32,786 bases of DNA. Source: Burkholderiaceae bacterium (GTDB lineage: Bacteria; Pseudomonadota; Gammaproteobacteria; Burkholderiales; Burkholderiaceae). A model generated the notes under the pieces. It saw nothing but the letters and a program-made list of their open reading frames with translations. It did no database searches and had not been told where the DNA came from. The position numbers and the translations under genes are program-made. Position 1 is the stretch's first letter, and each line of letters opens with the position of its first letter. The stretch lies in the NCBI GenBank assembly GCA_947380285.1, contig CANCQD010000015.1, positions 1 through 32,786 on the forward strand, in the 5' to 3' direction. This document shows positions 16,807-25,269 of this stretch, piece by piece.

Positions 16807-17526
16807 TTACTCAACACCAAGGTGTGCTTGCAGCTCAAGCTGCTTTTCAGTAAATAGTGTTTTGCTGCCGGTAAAGACTACCTTACCGCCATTGAGAAGT
16901 ACGACGTCATCTGCAACACTTAAAGCAAGATTGAGATTTTGCTCAACTAATACGATTGAGATAAAAGGCTTGAGGGTAGCAATAATATTGCCCACTTCTT
17001 TCACAATTTGGGGTGCTAGGCCCTCTGAAGGCTCATCCAAAAGCAATACTTTGGGGTTAGTCATCAAGGCCCTGCCGATTGCCAGCATCTGTTGCTCACC
17101 GCCCGATAAGCTACCCGCAATCTGATTCTTGCGCTCGTTCAGGCGAGGGAAAAACAAAAACACATCTTCAAGAGACCACTGGCGAGAACTTCCAGAACGA
17201 GGCGCTTGATAAGCCACATCTAGGTTCTCTTTCACAGTGAGACTTGGAAATATACGACGCCCCTGTGGAACGATGCCGATACCTGCTTGACAAATTTTCT
17301 CTGGTGATAAATTTTGCAACGGCATACCATCCAACTCAATTAAGCCACTTCTACCAGATAAAAATCCAATGATGGAGCTAATGCAAGTAGTCTTTCCTGC
17401 GCCGTTTCTACCCAATAGAGCAAGTACGGTATCTTTCTTTAATTCAAATGAAACGTCATACAAAACATGACTATCCCCATAAAAGGCATTCAAGCCCTCA
17501 ATCTTAAGGATGGAATTAGTGGCCAA
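16807..17526 (-). CDS. livF: Branched-chain amino-acid-type ABC transporter ATPase LivF
   Basis: ATP-binding subunit of a HAAT-type importer. Walker A GRNGAGKT (39-46), signature LSGGEQQ and Walker B VLLLDEPSEGL are complete, and the LivF-typical LVEQN replaces the H-loop pattern. I chose the TTG at 17526: it has GGAG seven bases upstream, overlaps the livG stop, and gives the usual 239 aa. The longer ATG frame from 17553 adds a non-conserved basic leader. It is fifth in the operon. Confidence 0.9.
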   Translation of the reverse strand: MATNSILKIEGLNAFYGDSHVLYDVSFELKKDTVLALLGRNGAGKTTCISSIIGFLSGRSGLIELDGMPLQNLSPEKICQAGIGIVPQGRRIFPSLTVKENLDVAYQAPRSGSSRQWSLEDVFLFFPRLNERKNQIAGSLSGGEQQMLAIGRALMTNPKVLLLDEPSEGLAPQIVKEVGNIIATLKPFISIVLVEQNLNLALSVADDVVLLNGGKVVFTGSKTLFTEKQLELQAHLGVE

Positions 17527-18256
17527 GATAAATCTCCATGGTGCGCGGATCATTCACCACCTCTTGACGCGTGCCGGAGGTAATTACTTCACCATAATGC
17601 AAAAGCGTTACTCGGTCAGCAAACGCCAAAGCAACTGCCATATCGTGCTCAATCATCAAGATAGTAATGTTGCGATCTATTTGCTGCAGTAATGCAGTAA
17701 TCGTTTCACGTTCCTCTGTAGATAAGCCAGCTAAGGGTTCATCGAGCAATAAAATTTGTGGATTTTGAGCCAAGGCCATTGCAATCTCTAGGCGACGCTT
17801 TTCTCCGTACGAAGTCTGCTCTAAAGGCAGGTAAGCTTTGGAGCCAAGCCCCACTTTTTCTAGAACAGATAATGCTTTTTGATCTAAATCAGATTCTGAT
17901 AAAAAAGATCCCCAGCATTTCCAACGCAGCGGCATTTTTCCTAACAGCGCTAGCTTTACGTTCGAGATTAAATTATCTTTGCCAAAAAGCGTGAGAATTT
18001 GGTAGGTTCTAGCCAAATCTAGTTGTGCACGCTTCGCAGTTGGTAACTTGGTAACATTTTTTCCCGCAAGAACAATTGATCCTGAGTCAGAGGCGAGATC
18101 ACCTGAGATTAGATTAAATAGTGTTGTCTTGCCTGCGCCGTTTGGCCCGATTAGCAAATGCCTCTCTCCTGCATTCACAGTCAAATTGACACCTTTGGTG
18201 ACTTTAAGTCCACCAAAGGATTTACTTAAATCGGTAACTTGAAGAATGGGACTCAT
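17516..18256 (-). CDS. livG: Branched-chain amino-acid-type ABC transporter ATPase LivG
   Basis: 246-aa ATPase subunit pairing with LivF. Walker A GPNGAGKT is at 37-44, the family's modified signature SYGEKRRLEIA and Walker B ILLLDEPLAGL follow, and IEHDM is the H-switch. The C-terminal MEIYLGH is the usual LivG ending. It begins 3 bases after the livM stop and overlaps the chosen livF start. Confidence 0.92.
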   Translation of the reverse strand: MSPILQVTDLSKSFGGLKVTKGVNLTVNAGERHLLIGPNGAGKTTLFNLISGDLASDSGSIVLAGKNVTKLPTAKRAQLDLARTYQILTLFGKDNLISNVKLALLGKMPLRWKCWGSFLSESDLDQKALSVLEKVGLGSKAYLPLEQTSYGEKRRLEIAMALAQNPQILLLDEPLAGLSTEERETITALLQQIDRNITILMIEHDMAVALAFADRVTLLHYGEVITSGTRQEVVNDPRTMEIYLGH

Positions 18257-18259
18257 CTT

Positions 18260-19195
18260 TTACTTGTTTGAGTTGAGTGCATTTTTAATACGATCAAATC
18301 CAGCAACAATTCCGCCTGGAATGAACATCACAATGAAAATAAATACCAAGCCTAATAAGGTTACCCAGTGATCCACATATTGGCTCGCCACATTCTTTAA
18401 AAGCATGACTAAGGCAGCGCCAATCACTGGCCCCATTAAAGTACCAGCACCACCAGCAATGACCATCAAGAGCATCTCGGCAGAGTTTGCTAATGAAAGA
18501 CTGTGTGGGCTAATAAATTGGTGATAGTAGACATACATAATTCCACCAATAGAGCCGAAGAAGCCACAAGCAGTAAAGGTTACCCAGCGAATCAGCCAGA
18601 CATTAAAGCCAAGAGCACTCATCCGGCGAGGCTGATCTTTGGTTCCTCGAATAGTGGCACCAAAAGGAGATCGAACCAAGATCGCAATAGCAATCCAAAC
18701 CAATAAAAATACAAAAAGGGTGAAGTAGTAGAAATAACTCGCCTCCCCTAAATCAAAACCAAAAATATGCGGTCTTGTGATGCCGGATATACCGTTATCA
18801 CCGCCAGTAACACTAGCCCAGCGATAAGCTAAGCCCCATAAAATTTGGCCGAATGCCAAGGTAATCATCAGAAAGCTGATGCCTGTCGCACGTAAAGCAA
18901 TAAGTCCGAAGACGCCGGCAACAAATGTAGTTCCCATAATAGCAATCGCTGCAGTGCTTGCATGACCCCAGCCAAGCTTTACTGTCAGCCAGCTGCTGAT
19001 GTAGGCTGCCAATCCCAAATACCCTGCATGACCCAATGAAGTTAAGCCGGCATAGCCCACGAGCAAATTGAGGCTCATTGCAAAGATGCCAGCAATCAGA
19101 ACTTGACTCGCTAGGTTGGTGTAATAAGTGCCCCCAAGAATAATTGGGAGGGCAAGCAAAACAACAAGGATGACAATATAAAAAATGCGGTTCAA
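18260..19195 (-). CDS. livM: Branched-chain amino-acid-type ABC transporter permease LivM
   Basis: 311-aa inner-membrane permease with about eight to ten hydrophobic segments and the family signature GYAGLTSLGHAGYLGLAAY near residues 48-66. A conserved GGAGTLMGPVIGAA lies near the C-terminus. The start is a TTG that overlaps the livH stop by four bases (TTGA), indicating coupled translation. Members of this family import branched-chain amino acids but also many aromatic or aliphatic acids and amides, so the substrate should be judged from the neighbouring enzymes. Confidence 0.92.
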   Translation of the reverse strand: MNRIFYIVILVVLLALPIILGGTYYTNLASQVLIAGIFAMSLNLLVGYAGLTSLGHAGYLGLAAYISSWLTVKLGWGHASTAAIAIMGTTFVAGVFGLIALRATGISFLMITLAFGQILWGLAYRWASVTGGDNGISGITRPHIFGFDLGEASYFYYFTLFVFLLVWIAIAILVRSPFGATIRGTKDQPRRMSALGFNVWLIRWVTFTACGFFGSIGGIMYVYYHQFISPHSLSLANSAEMLLMVIAGGAGTLMGPVIGAALVMLLKNVASQYVDHWVTLLGLVFIFIVMFIPGGIVAGFDRIKNALNSNK

Positions 19196-20052
19196 GCGCT
19201 AATCTTTCCAAACAAGCCACGCGGGCGAACAGCCAAAATAATCAGCATCGGTAAAAATAAAATGATGTAAGCCAAATCCGGAAACAAGGCTTGACCAAAG
19301 CTGTAGATAAAGCCAATCAAGAAGCTACCAATGAATGCGCCTAATAAACTTCCAAGACCACCCAGAATCACCACAACCAAAGCAATGGGCAACATGTCAG
19401 CATCTAGGCCAGGGTAAACCGACAAAATCGGAGCAGCCGCAATACCCCCTACCCCCGCTAAGGCCGCGCCCAAACAAAAAACAATAGAAAATAATTTAGT
19501 CGCTGGTACTCCGATGCCCTGTGCCATTTGGCGATCGTCAACGCTTGCACGAATCATGACGCCCAATTTTGTTTTATCGAGCAAGAGCCACAATCCTAGT
19601 GCCACAAAAATACTAAACACAACTAGTGCAATTCGGTAAAGCGGAAATGTTTGGCCAAAAACCTGAATACCGCCAGCTAGAAAACTGGGTGCAGCAACCG
19701 GACGAGGATCCCCGCCCCAAAACCAAAGACTGCAATCGGCAATCACGAAAGCAACGCCTAAGGTAGCCAATACTTGAGACAAGCTGTTACCAGCTAGGCG
19801 GCGCAAAATAACTCTTTCTACAACACAGCCCAATAGGCCAATCGCAATTGCAGCGGCAAGGATTGCAAGGAAGAATGAATGGCCCGCCTCAACAACACTG
19901 AGACCCACATAAGCGCCCAACATAAAATAAGCGCCGTGCGAAAGATTGGCGATGCGCATTAATCCGAAAATTAATGAAAAGCCTGCCGCTAGGGTGAAAA
20001 GAACTCCTCCTAGGGCAAGGCTATTGAGACTTTGAATTAACCAAAAAGACAT
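19192..20052 (-). CDS. livH: Branched-chain amino-acid-type ABC transporter permease LivH
   Basis: 286-aa permease with about eight hydrophobic segments. The opening LNSLALGGVLFTLAAGFSLI and MRIANLSHGAYFMLGAY are standard for LivH, as is ILGGLGSLLGAFIGSFLIG near the C-terminus. It starts 10 bases after the binding-protein gene and overlaps livM. It forms the membrane channel with LivM. Confidence 0.92.
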   Translation of the reverse strand: MSFWLIQSLNSLALGGVLFTLAAGFSLIFGLMRIANLSHGAYFMLGAYVGLSVVEAGHSFFLAILAAAIAIGLLGCVVERVILRRLAGNSLSQVLATLGVAFVIADCSLWFWGGDPRPVAAPSFLAGGIQVFGQTFPLYRIALVVFSIFVALGLWLLLDKTKLGVMIRASVDDRQMAQGIGVPATKLFSIVFCLGAALAGVGGIAAAPILSVYPGLDADMLPIALVVVILGGLGSLLGAFIGSFLIGFIYSFGQALFPDLAYIILFLPMLIILAVRPRGLFGKISA

Positions 20053-20062
20053 GTGCTGCGAA

Positions 20063-21313
20063 TTAGTTTTCTAAATTATTCGCAGGCGGATAATCTCTTG
20101 AGTAAACAGGGTTAGCCAAGAAGTCCTTTGTCTTATAAGTCCAGAACTGACTAACTGCAGGATAAGTTTTGATAACAACGTTAGACAGCTTGCCATCTTT
20201 TTTCTCAACCTTACGAATATAAATATCCATGATTGGATTACCCAAGGCATCTAATGTCACTTTGCCTCTTGGGTCATTTGGCAACTGCACTGCACGCAAT
20301 GCAGCCATGAAGGCATTCTTATCTTCGATATTTCCTTTGACGTCCTTCAATGCTTGTTCTAGCATCAGCGCAGCACCGTAGGCACCCATGGAATAGTAGC
20401 CAGGATCCTTTTTATAAGTTGCATTGAAGTCTTTCACAAACTTCGCATTAGCAGCGTTGTTCAGGTTTGCAGAATACCAGCCAGTTGAAATCACACCCAA
20501 TGCATCATCACCCATGAAAGGCAGAATACCTTCATCCACTGTAGTCATAGCGCCGAGTAAAGGAATTTTTCCTTTTAAGCCGTACTCGCTATATTGCTTC
20601 ACAAACTTCACACCATTACCACCTGCAAATGCAGCAAATACTGCATCCACGTTTGGCTTAATCTGGCCAATATACGTACCGTAATCAGCAACATTTAAAG
20701 GGGACCATAGCTTTTGCACTACCTTGCCGCCATTCTCTTCAAAGGTCCTCTGAAATCCAGCCGCAATCTCATGGCCAAAAGCAAAATCATCAGCAATGAT
20801 GGCGATGCGCTTGTACTTCAGATCTTTAGCAGCATATTCTCCAAGCGCATGACTTGGCTGGGCAGAGGTGCCAACCCCCCTTACAAACCAAGGATTTGGT
20901 TTGCGTTGTGTTAAATCTTCAGCTCCAGCTGAAGGAGAGATCACCGGAATACCTACCTTCTTAATGTAGTCATCAACAGCCAGAGCCTCAAATGCGGCTA
21001 ATGGGCCAATAATGACCTGAGCTTTATCCTTTTCAACTAGCTCTTGCATTTTTGTTTTGGTAATTGCTGGCTGACCAGAGGTATCGGCTACAAAAAGCTC
21101 CACCTTTCTACCGGCTATCGTATTGTTGCGTTCCTTCATAAACAGATTGATTGCCTCCTCCATCTGCTTACCGCCTGCGGCCAATGCGCCGGATTTAATG
21201 GTTAAAAAACCAACTCGAATCGGCGTACTTTCAGCTGCATAAACTGCGGGCGTTAAGAGCGCCCCCGTTACTGCAAGCGCTATTGCTTTTAGGTGGATCT
21301 TTTTTAACATCAC
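20063..21313 (-). CDS. LivK-type ABC transporter substrate-binding protein
   Basis: 416-aa periplasmic binding protein of the branched-chain amino-acid/amide class (Peripla_BP_6). A signal peptide is clear, with cleavage expected near VYA-AE at about residue 26. The mature protein opens with IRVGFLTIKSGALAAGGKQME and contains VIIGPLAAFEALAV and GIPVISPSAGAEDLT, typical of the fold's ligand cleft. It is somewhat longer than E. coli LivJ/LivK, which is common in receptors for aromatic or other non-amino-acid ligands. It is first in the six-gene operon and has a strong AGGAGA ribosome site. Expression is probably controlled from the 206-bp divergent spacer by the GntR regulator at 21520. Confidence 0.9.
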   Translation of the reverse strand: MMLKKIHLKAIALAVTGALLTPAVYAAESTPIRVGFLTIKSGALAAGGKQMEEAINLFMKERNNTIAGRKVELFVADTSGQPAITKTKMQELVEKDKAQVIIGPLAAFEALAVDDYIKKVGIPVISPSAGAEDLTQRKPNPWFVRGVGTSAQPSHALGEYAAKDLKYKRIAIIADDFAFGHEIAAGFQRTFEENGGKVVQKLWSPLNVADYGTYIGQIKPNVDAVFAAFAGGNGVKFVKQYSEYGLKGKIPLLGAMTTVDEGILPFMGDDALGVISTGWYSANLNNAANAKFVKDFNATYKKDPGYYSMGAYGAALMLEQALKDVKGNIEDKNAFMAALRAVQLPNDPRGKVTLDALGNPIMDIYIRKVEKKDGKLSNVVIKTYPAVSQFWTYKTKDFLANPVYSRDYPPANNLEN

Positions 21314-21363
21314 TGTCTCCTCACGGTGTTTTGTACTCTTTAATTATTGTTTTAATGTCTTAG

Positions 21364-21378
21364 TTGATATACTACAAT
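21364..21378. promoter_or_regulatory. Candidate regulator operator 1 (front of transporter operon)
   Basis: TTGATATACTACAAT matches 21471-21485 at 12 of 15 positions in the same orientation. It lies about 50 bases upstream of the transporter operon's first ATG. Read leftward, it overlaps a possible -10 (TAGTAT) with a TTGCTT -35 sixteen bases further upstream, so binding would block transcription. Confidence 0.4.
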
Positions 21379-21470
21379 AAATTTAAATTAAAGCAATATC
21401 TTCTTCAAATAAATATTTATTTAATTAAATCAATAGTTTATAAAAATTAGCGTACCCATAAAAAACTCTT

Positions 21471-21485
21471 GTGATATATTACGAT
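21471..21485. promoter_or_regulatory. Candidate regulator operator 2 (front of GntR/ALDH operon)
   Basis: GTGATATATTACGAT is the second copy of the motif. Its first 12 bases are a near palindrome (10 of 12 positions). It lies about 35 bases before the GntR start and overlaps a possible rightward -10, as expected for autoregulation. FCD-type GntR proteins commonly use short AT-centred palindromes. Confidence 0.4.
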
Positions 21486-21519
21486 GAATATTTAATGGAT
21501 ATCTAATATCTTTGAAACC

Positions 21520-22200
21520 ATGGCAACTAGCAGCGTCGAAACCATAGAAACTGACGGTCGACTACTCCGCGAGAGAGTGTATGAGCAGCTGCGTCACGAT
21601 ATTTTGACCTGCATACTGATGCCAGGGGCAGAGATTCGTGAGGCTGAACTAGCAGCACGCTTTGAAGTCAGCAAATCTCCTGTACGCGATGCTCTTATCA
21701 GCTTGGAGCGGGAAGGCTTAGTCATTACCATCCCACGGCAAGGCTATCGTGTAGCCCCAGTCTCTATCTCAGACATGCTCGATATGTTTCATTTACGTGC
21801 CGCCCTCGAGAGAGCCAATATTGAGCGCGTCATTCGTTATGCGAGTGATGAGCAATTGCAGGCACTAGATCAATTTAAAAGCTTTCATGCTGACCAGTGG
21901 CCAGAAGGATTTGTTGGATATAACAAAACCTTTCACAGAAAAATGGCTGAACTGGGTGGCAATCCACGCATGCGCGACCAGCTGATCGACTTAATTGATT
22001 TAATGGAAAGAGCTGTACAGATCAGCGTGAGCAATATGAATCACGGCAAGCCTGAAGCTCTTGTAGAGGAGCATCGCGAAATCATTGATGTAGTTCAATC
22101 GAGATCGATTAAATCTGCCCAGCGCTTAGCTGAGCAACACGTACTTGCCGCTGGCAAGCGTGTCAGTAATGCAGTATCGCGCGGAATGATAGTTAACTAA
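21520..22200 (+). CDS. GntR family transcriptional regulator, FadR/FCD subfamily
   Basis: 226-aa regulator. The N-terminal winged helix (about 15-80) includes EAELAARFEVSKSPVRDALI and the GYRVAP wing. The C-terminal all-helical FCD domain (about 90-215) shows the metal-site residues N135, H139, H185 and H207. FCD regulators of this type sense organic acids and usually repress. It is divergent from the Liv-type transporter and 28 bases before the aldehyde dehydrogenase gene, which makes it the obvious local regulator of both arms. Confidence 0.9.
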   Translation: MATSSVETIETDGRLLRERVYEQLRHDILTCILMPGAEIREAELAARFEVSKSPVRDALISLEREGLVITIPRQGYRVAPVSISDMLDMFHLRAALERANIERVIRYASDEQLQALDQFKSFHADQWPEGFVGYNKTFHRKMAELGGNPRMRDQLIDLIDLMERAVQISVSNMNHGKPEALVEEHREIIDVVQSRSIKSAQRLAEQHVLAAGKRVSNAVSRGMIVN

Positions 22201-22228
22201 TTCAAATAATTTTTACACAAGGATCACC

Positions 22229-23749
22229 ATGTCAACATCTAATAAGCAAGTCCCCATTCGTGGATTATTCATTGATGGCAAAGAAGTACCTGCATCTCAA
22301 CCTGATTTACTGGATGTATTAAATCCAGCAACTGGCGAAATGCTTGCCCAAATCTCACATGCCACTGACGCAGACGTTGATAAGGCTGTGAAAAGTTCTG
22401 CCAAAGCCTTTGCTAGCAGTGAGTGGAGCGCCATGTCTAATCGCACTAGAGCAAAACTGATTAACAAACTGGCTGATGTTTTTGAAGCGAACTTAGAAGA
22501 AATCTACACCCTAGAAACCGCTAATAACGGACGTTCCTTAAATGAGACTCGCGCTCAGGTTTCTCGCTTGCCAGATTTTTTCCGTTACAACGCAGGTCTT
22601 GCTATCGCCCGTCGTGATTCTGTCATTCCAGTGGATGGCAACTATCTGAATTACACCTTGCGCACCCCTATTGGCGTAGTGGGCAACTCCACACCATTCA
22701 ACCACCCATTGATGATTATGGTGAAGAGCTTGGCCCCTACCCTCGCATCAGGCTGCACCACAGTAGTAAAGCCTTCTGAATACACCCCCCTCACCACATT
22801 ACGACTCGCAGAGTTGTTTGTTGATGCTGGTTTACCTCCAGGAGTATTTAATGTGATTACTGGGCTTGGCCCCTCAACCGGCAAAGCACTTGCTGAGCAC
22901 CCTGGTTTGGCTAAGTGGGTTCTGACTGGCGGCACAGAGGCTGGGCGTATTACTGGCGCATTGGCTGGTAGCAACTTTGCACATCAAACTTTAGAGCTCG
23001 GTGGCAAGACTCCAGTTCTCGTATTTGATGATTTCAACGTTGACCAAGCCGTGAACTATGCAGCTTTTGGCGCCTTCATTGGAGCAGGACAGACCTGTAT
23101 TTGCGGCAGCCGTCAAATTGTTCAGGCAAATATTTATGACGAGTTTGTAGAAAAACTCGCAGCCAAGGCTAAATCCATCAGAATTGGTAACCCAATTGAT
23201 CCAACAGTACAACTAGGGCCTGTCGTTTCTGCACGCCAACAACAACGTGTTCTCAAATATATCGACATTGGCCTCAATGAAGATAAAGCGCGCCTCGTAG
23301 CTGGCGGCAAGGTACCGGCTGATGCATCTCTGAAGGATGGCTTCTTTGTAGAGCCAACCGTTTTTGCAGACGTTACTAGAAACATGCGCATCTTCCAAGA
23401 GGAAGTATTTGGACCATTCGTATCCGTCACCAAATTCACCACAGAAGAGGAAGGTCTTGAATTGGCCAATGATTCTCCATTTGGTCTTGCTGGCGCCATT
23501 CGTACAAACGACGTGACTAGAGCACACCGTGTTGCTGCCAAACTCAAATGCGGCATCGTCTGGGTAAATGATCATCACCGCTTAGACCCAGCATCACCTT
23601 GGGGTGGCATTAAGGACTCCGGTATTGGTCGTGAGTGTGGCACGGAATCTTTTGATCAACACTTTGAGACTAAGAGCGTCATGATTCGTTTGGATGATGC
23701 ACCATTTGACTGGTACAAAGATACCGCCACTCAACCACGTCTGAACTAA
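22229..23749 (+). CDS. Aldehyde dehydrogenase family protein
   Basis: 506-aa NAD(P)-dependent aldehyde dehydrogenase. The oxyanion asparagine N158 in PFNHP, K181 in KPSE, general base E256 in LELGGK and nucleophile C290 in GAGQTC are all present, so it should be active. It belongs to the broad betaine-aldehyde/semialdehyde dehydrogenase group. An AAGGA ribosome site supports the start. It is second in the rightward operon, between the regulator and hydrolase genes. It probably oxidises an aldehyde intermediate of the compound imported by the divergent transporter. Confidence 0.92.
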   Translation: MSTSNKQVPIRGLFIDGKEVPASQPDLLDVLNPATGEMLAQISHATDADVDKAVKSSAKAFASSEWSAMSNRTRAKLINKLADVFEANLEEIYTLETANNGRSLNETRAQVSRLPDFFRYNAGLAIARRDSVIPVDGNYLNYTLRTPIGVVGNSTPFNHPLMIMVKSLAPTLASGCTTVVKPSEYTPLTTLRLAELFVDAGLPPGVFNVITGLGPSTGKALAEHPGLAKWVLTGGTEAGRITGALAGSNFAHQTLELGGKTPVLVFDDFNVDQAVNYAAFGAFIGAGQTCICGSRQIVQANIYDEFVEKLAAKAKSIRIGNPIDPTVQLGPVVSARQQQRVLKYIDIGLNEDKARLVAGGKVPADASLKDGFFVEPTVFADVTRNMRIFQEEVFGPFVSVTKFTTEEEGLELANDSPFGLAGAIRTNDVTRAHRVAAKLKCGIVWVNDHHRLDPASPWGGIKDSGIGRECGTESFDQHFETKSVMIRLDDAPFDWYKDTATQPRLN

Positions 23750-23789
23750 TTACTCATCTTCCAATAGAGAGCAAGGAAAATCTTTTCAT

Positions 23790-24575
23790 ATGGCAAATAA
23801 AACTTTAACCATCGACAATAAAAAATTCAGCTTGGATATTTCAGGCTCTGGAAAACCCATTGTTTTGTTTCACTCTCTATTGGCTGACAGTAGTTCGTTT
23901 GCTCCTCTCGCGGTGGACTTAGTCAAAACCCATCAAGTCATCTCCCTTAACCTCCCTGGCTTTGAAGGCTCTGACTTTGTAGGCGGCGATCTCAACACGA
24001 TTGCCGACCACATTGCTAAAGCCATTGAATCTCTAGAGCTAAATGAAAAGCCAATCTTCCTTGGTAATGGTTATGGCGGCTTTATCGCTTTAATTACCAG
24101 CATTCGCCATCCAAACCTCGCCTCACGCTTAGTGCTGGCTGATTGTGGCGCTATGTTCTCTGAGCCAGGCCGTGCAGCCTTTAAGGGAATGTCGGCTGCA
24201 GCCAAAGAAAAAGGTCTAGAGGCTATTGCGGATGTTGCTATGCGCCGCTTATTTGCTCCAGAGTTTCAAGAGCAGAACGCAAGCTTGGTGGCAGACAGAA
24301 AGACCCGCTTCTTAGCTCTCGATACAGAAACTTTTCATGGTGCCTGTACCGCCCTTTCTACGCTCGATATTAGAGATCAGCTCTCTAAAGTTACTCAACC
24401 AGTGCTAGTGCTAGTTGGGGAGCTAGATGAAGCCACTCCTTCAGCAATGTCTGTAGAACTTCATGGTGGATTACCAAACGCAACATTAAACATCCTGCCT
24501 GGCTTGGCGCATGTCCCCCAACTTCAAGCTCCAGCCGTCTTTATGAAGGCTATTAGCAGCTTTATTAACGCCTAA
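23790..24575 (+). CDS. Alpha/beta-hydrolase fold protein lacking nucleophile serine
   Basis: 261-aa alpha/beta-hydrolase-fold protein. The acid D213 (ELDEATP) and the histidine H241 (LAHVPQ) are in place, but the nucleophile elbow reads GNGYGG (92-97), with glycine at residue 94 where GxSxG hydrolases have serine. The codon is GGT, one base from AGT. The rest of the frame is intact and the AAGGAAA ribosome site is good, so this is not simple decay. It may use another chemistry (for example cofactor-independent C-C cleavage or a lyase reaction), bind without catalysis, or have lost function recently. It lies between the aldehyde dehydrogenase and GST genes, 1 base before the latter. Confidence 0.85.
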   Translation: MANKTLTIDNKKFSLDISGSGKPIVLFHSLLADSSSFAPLAVDLVKTHQVISLNLPGFEGSDFVGGDLNTIADHIAKAIESLELNEKPIFLGNGYGGFIALITSIRHPNLASRLVLADCGAMFSEPGRAAFKGMSAAAKEKGLEAIADVAMRRLFAPEFQEQNASLVADRKTRFLALDTETFHGACTALSTLDIRDQLSKVTQPVLVLVGELDEATPSAMSVELHGGLPNATLNILPGLAHVPQLQAPAVFMKAISSFINA

Positions 24576-24576
24576 T

Positions 24577-25230
24577 ATGAGTGTGACACTTTATGGATTC
24601 TGGCGATCCCTAGCCGCTTATCGCGTTAGGGTTGCCCTAAACCTAAAGGGAATTCCTTTTGATGAGGTGTCCATCAATTTAGCCAGTGGCGAACAGTTTG
24701 GTGAGGCCTATAGCTCCCTCAATCCTCAGCACGTGGTTCCGTTACTCAAACATGACGGTCATGAAATCGTGCAATCGCTTGCCATTCTTGAATATATTGA
24801 GGATATTTGGCCTAGTCCAAAACTAATTCCTAGCGCTCCCATCGATAAAGCTGAGGTTAGAGCGCTTGCATTAATCACGATTGCTGATACCCACCCACTC
24901 ATCGTCCCAAGAGTCAGAAATTTTCTGAATAAGGAGTGGGGTTTAGACGAAATCGCCCAAACAAAATGGGCGCAGCATTGGTTCAGCAAAGGCAATGAGG
25001 CAATAGAAAACACATTGATCAAATTGGGGAAATCCAAAGTCTACGCATTTGGTGATGAGGTTACGATTGCCGATATTGCGTTAGCTTCACATGTGATTGG
25101 TGCAAAACTATTCAATGTGGACATGAGTTCTGCCCCCACACTGAACAGCATCTTTGAAAACTGCATGAAATTGAGTAGCTTTTCTAGTGCCCACCCTTTA
25201 AAACAAGCGGGCGCGCCTAAACCAAGCTAG
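24577..25230 (+). CDS. Zeta-class glutathione S-transferase (maleylacetoacetate/maleylpyruvate isomerase-like)
   Basis: 217-aa GST-fold protein. The N-terminal thioredoxin-like half begins VTLYGFWRSLAAYRVRVALNLKG, matching the zeta motif SSCxxRVRIAL but with L12 and A13 where SC is usual; S11 is kept. VVPLL and VQSLAILEYIED are standard glutathione-site features. Zeta enzymes isomerise maleylacetoacetate or maleylpyruvate in tyrosine and gentisate breakdown. No fumarylacetoacetase or ring-cleavage gene is in this window, so a different cis-trans isomerisation or dehalogenation is also possible. It starts 1 base after the hydrolase stop and ends the rightward operon. Confidence 0.85.
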   Translation: MSVTLYGFWRSLAAYRVRVALNLKGIPFDEVSINLASGEQFGEAYSSLNPQHVVPLLKHDGHEIVQSLAILEYIEDIWPSPKLIPSAPIDKAEVRALALITIADTHPLIVPRVRNFLNKEWGLDEIAQTKWAQHWFSKGNEAIENTLIKLGKSKVYAFGDEVTIADIALASHVIGAKLFNVDMSSAPTLNSIFENCMKLSSFSSAHPLKQAGAPKPS

Positions 25231-25269
25231 GCCAGGCTTCCTGCCGGCTATATAAAAGCATAGAAATAA

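Noticed and set aside
17758..17994. 78-codon rightward open frame over livG
   Set aside because: It is an antisense shadow of a clear ATPase gene.
23134..23556. 140-codon leftward open frame within the aldehyde dehydrogenase gene
   Set aside because: It is antisense to a gene with a complete active site, and its translation has no recognisable protein features.
25231..25269. Terminator between GST and SDR-3 genes
   Set aside because: The possible stem has two bulges and there is no T run on either side.
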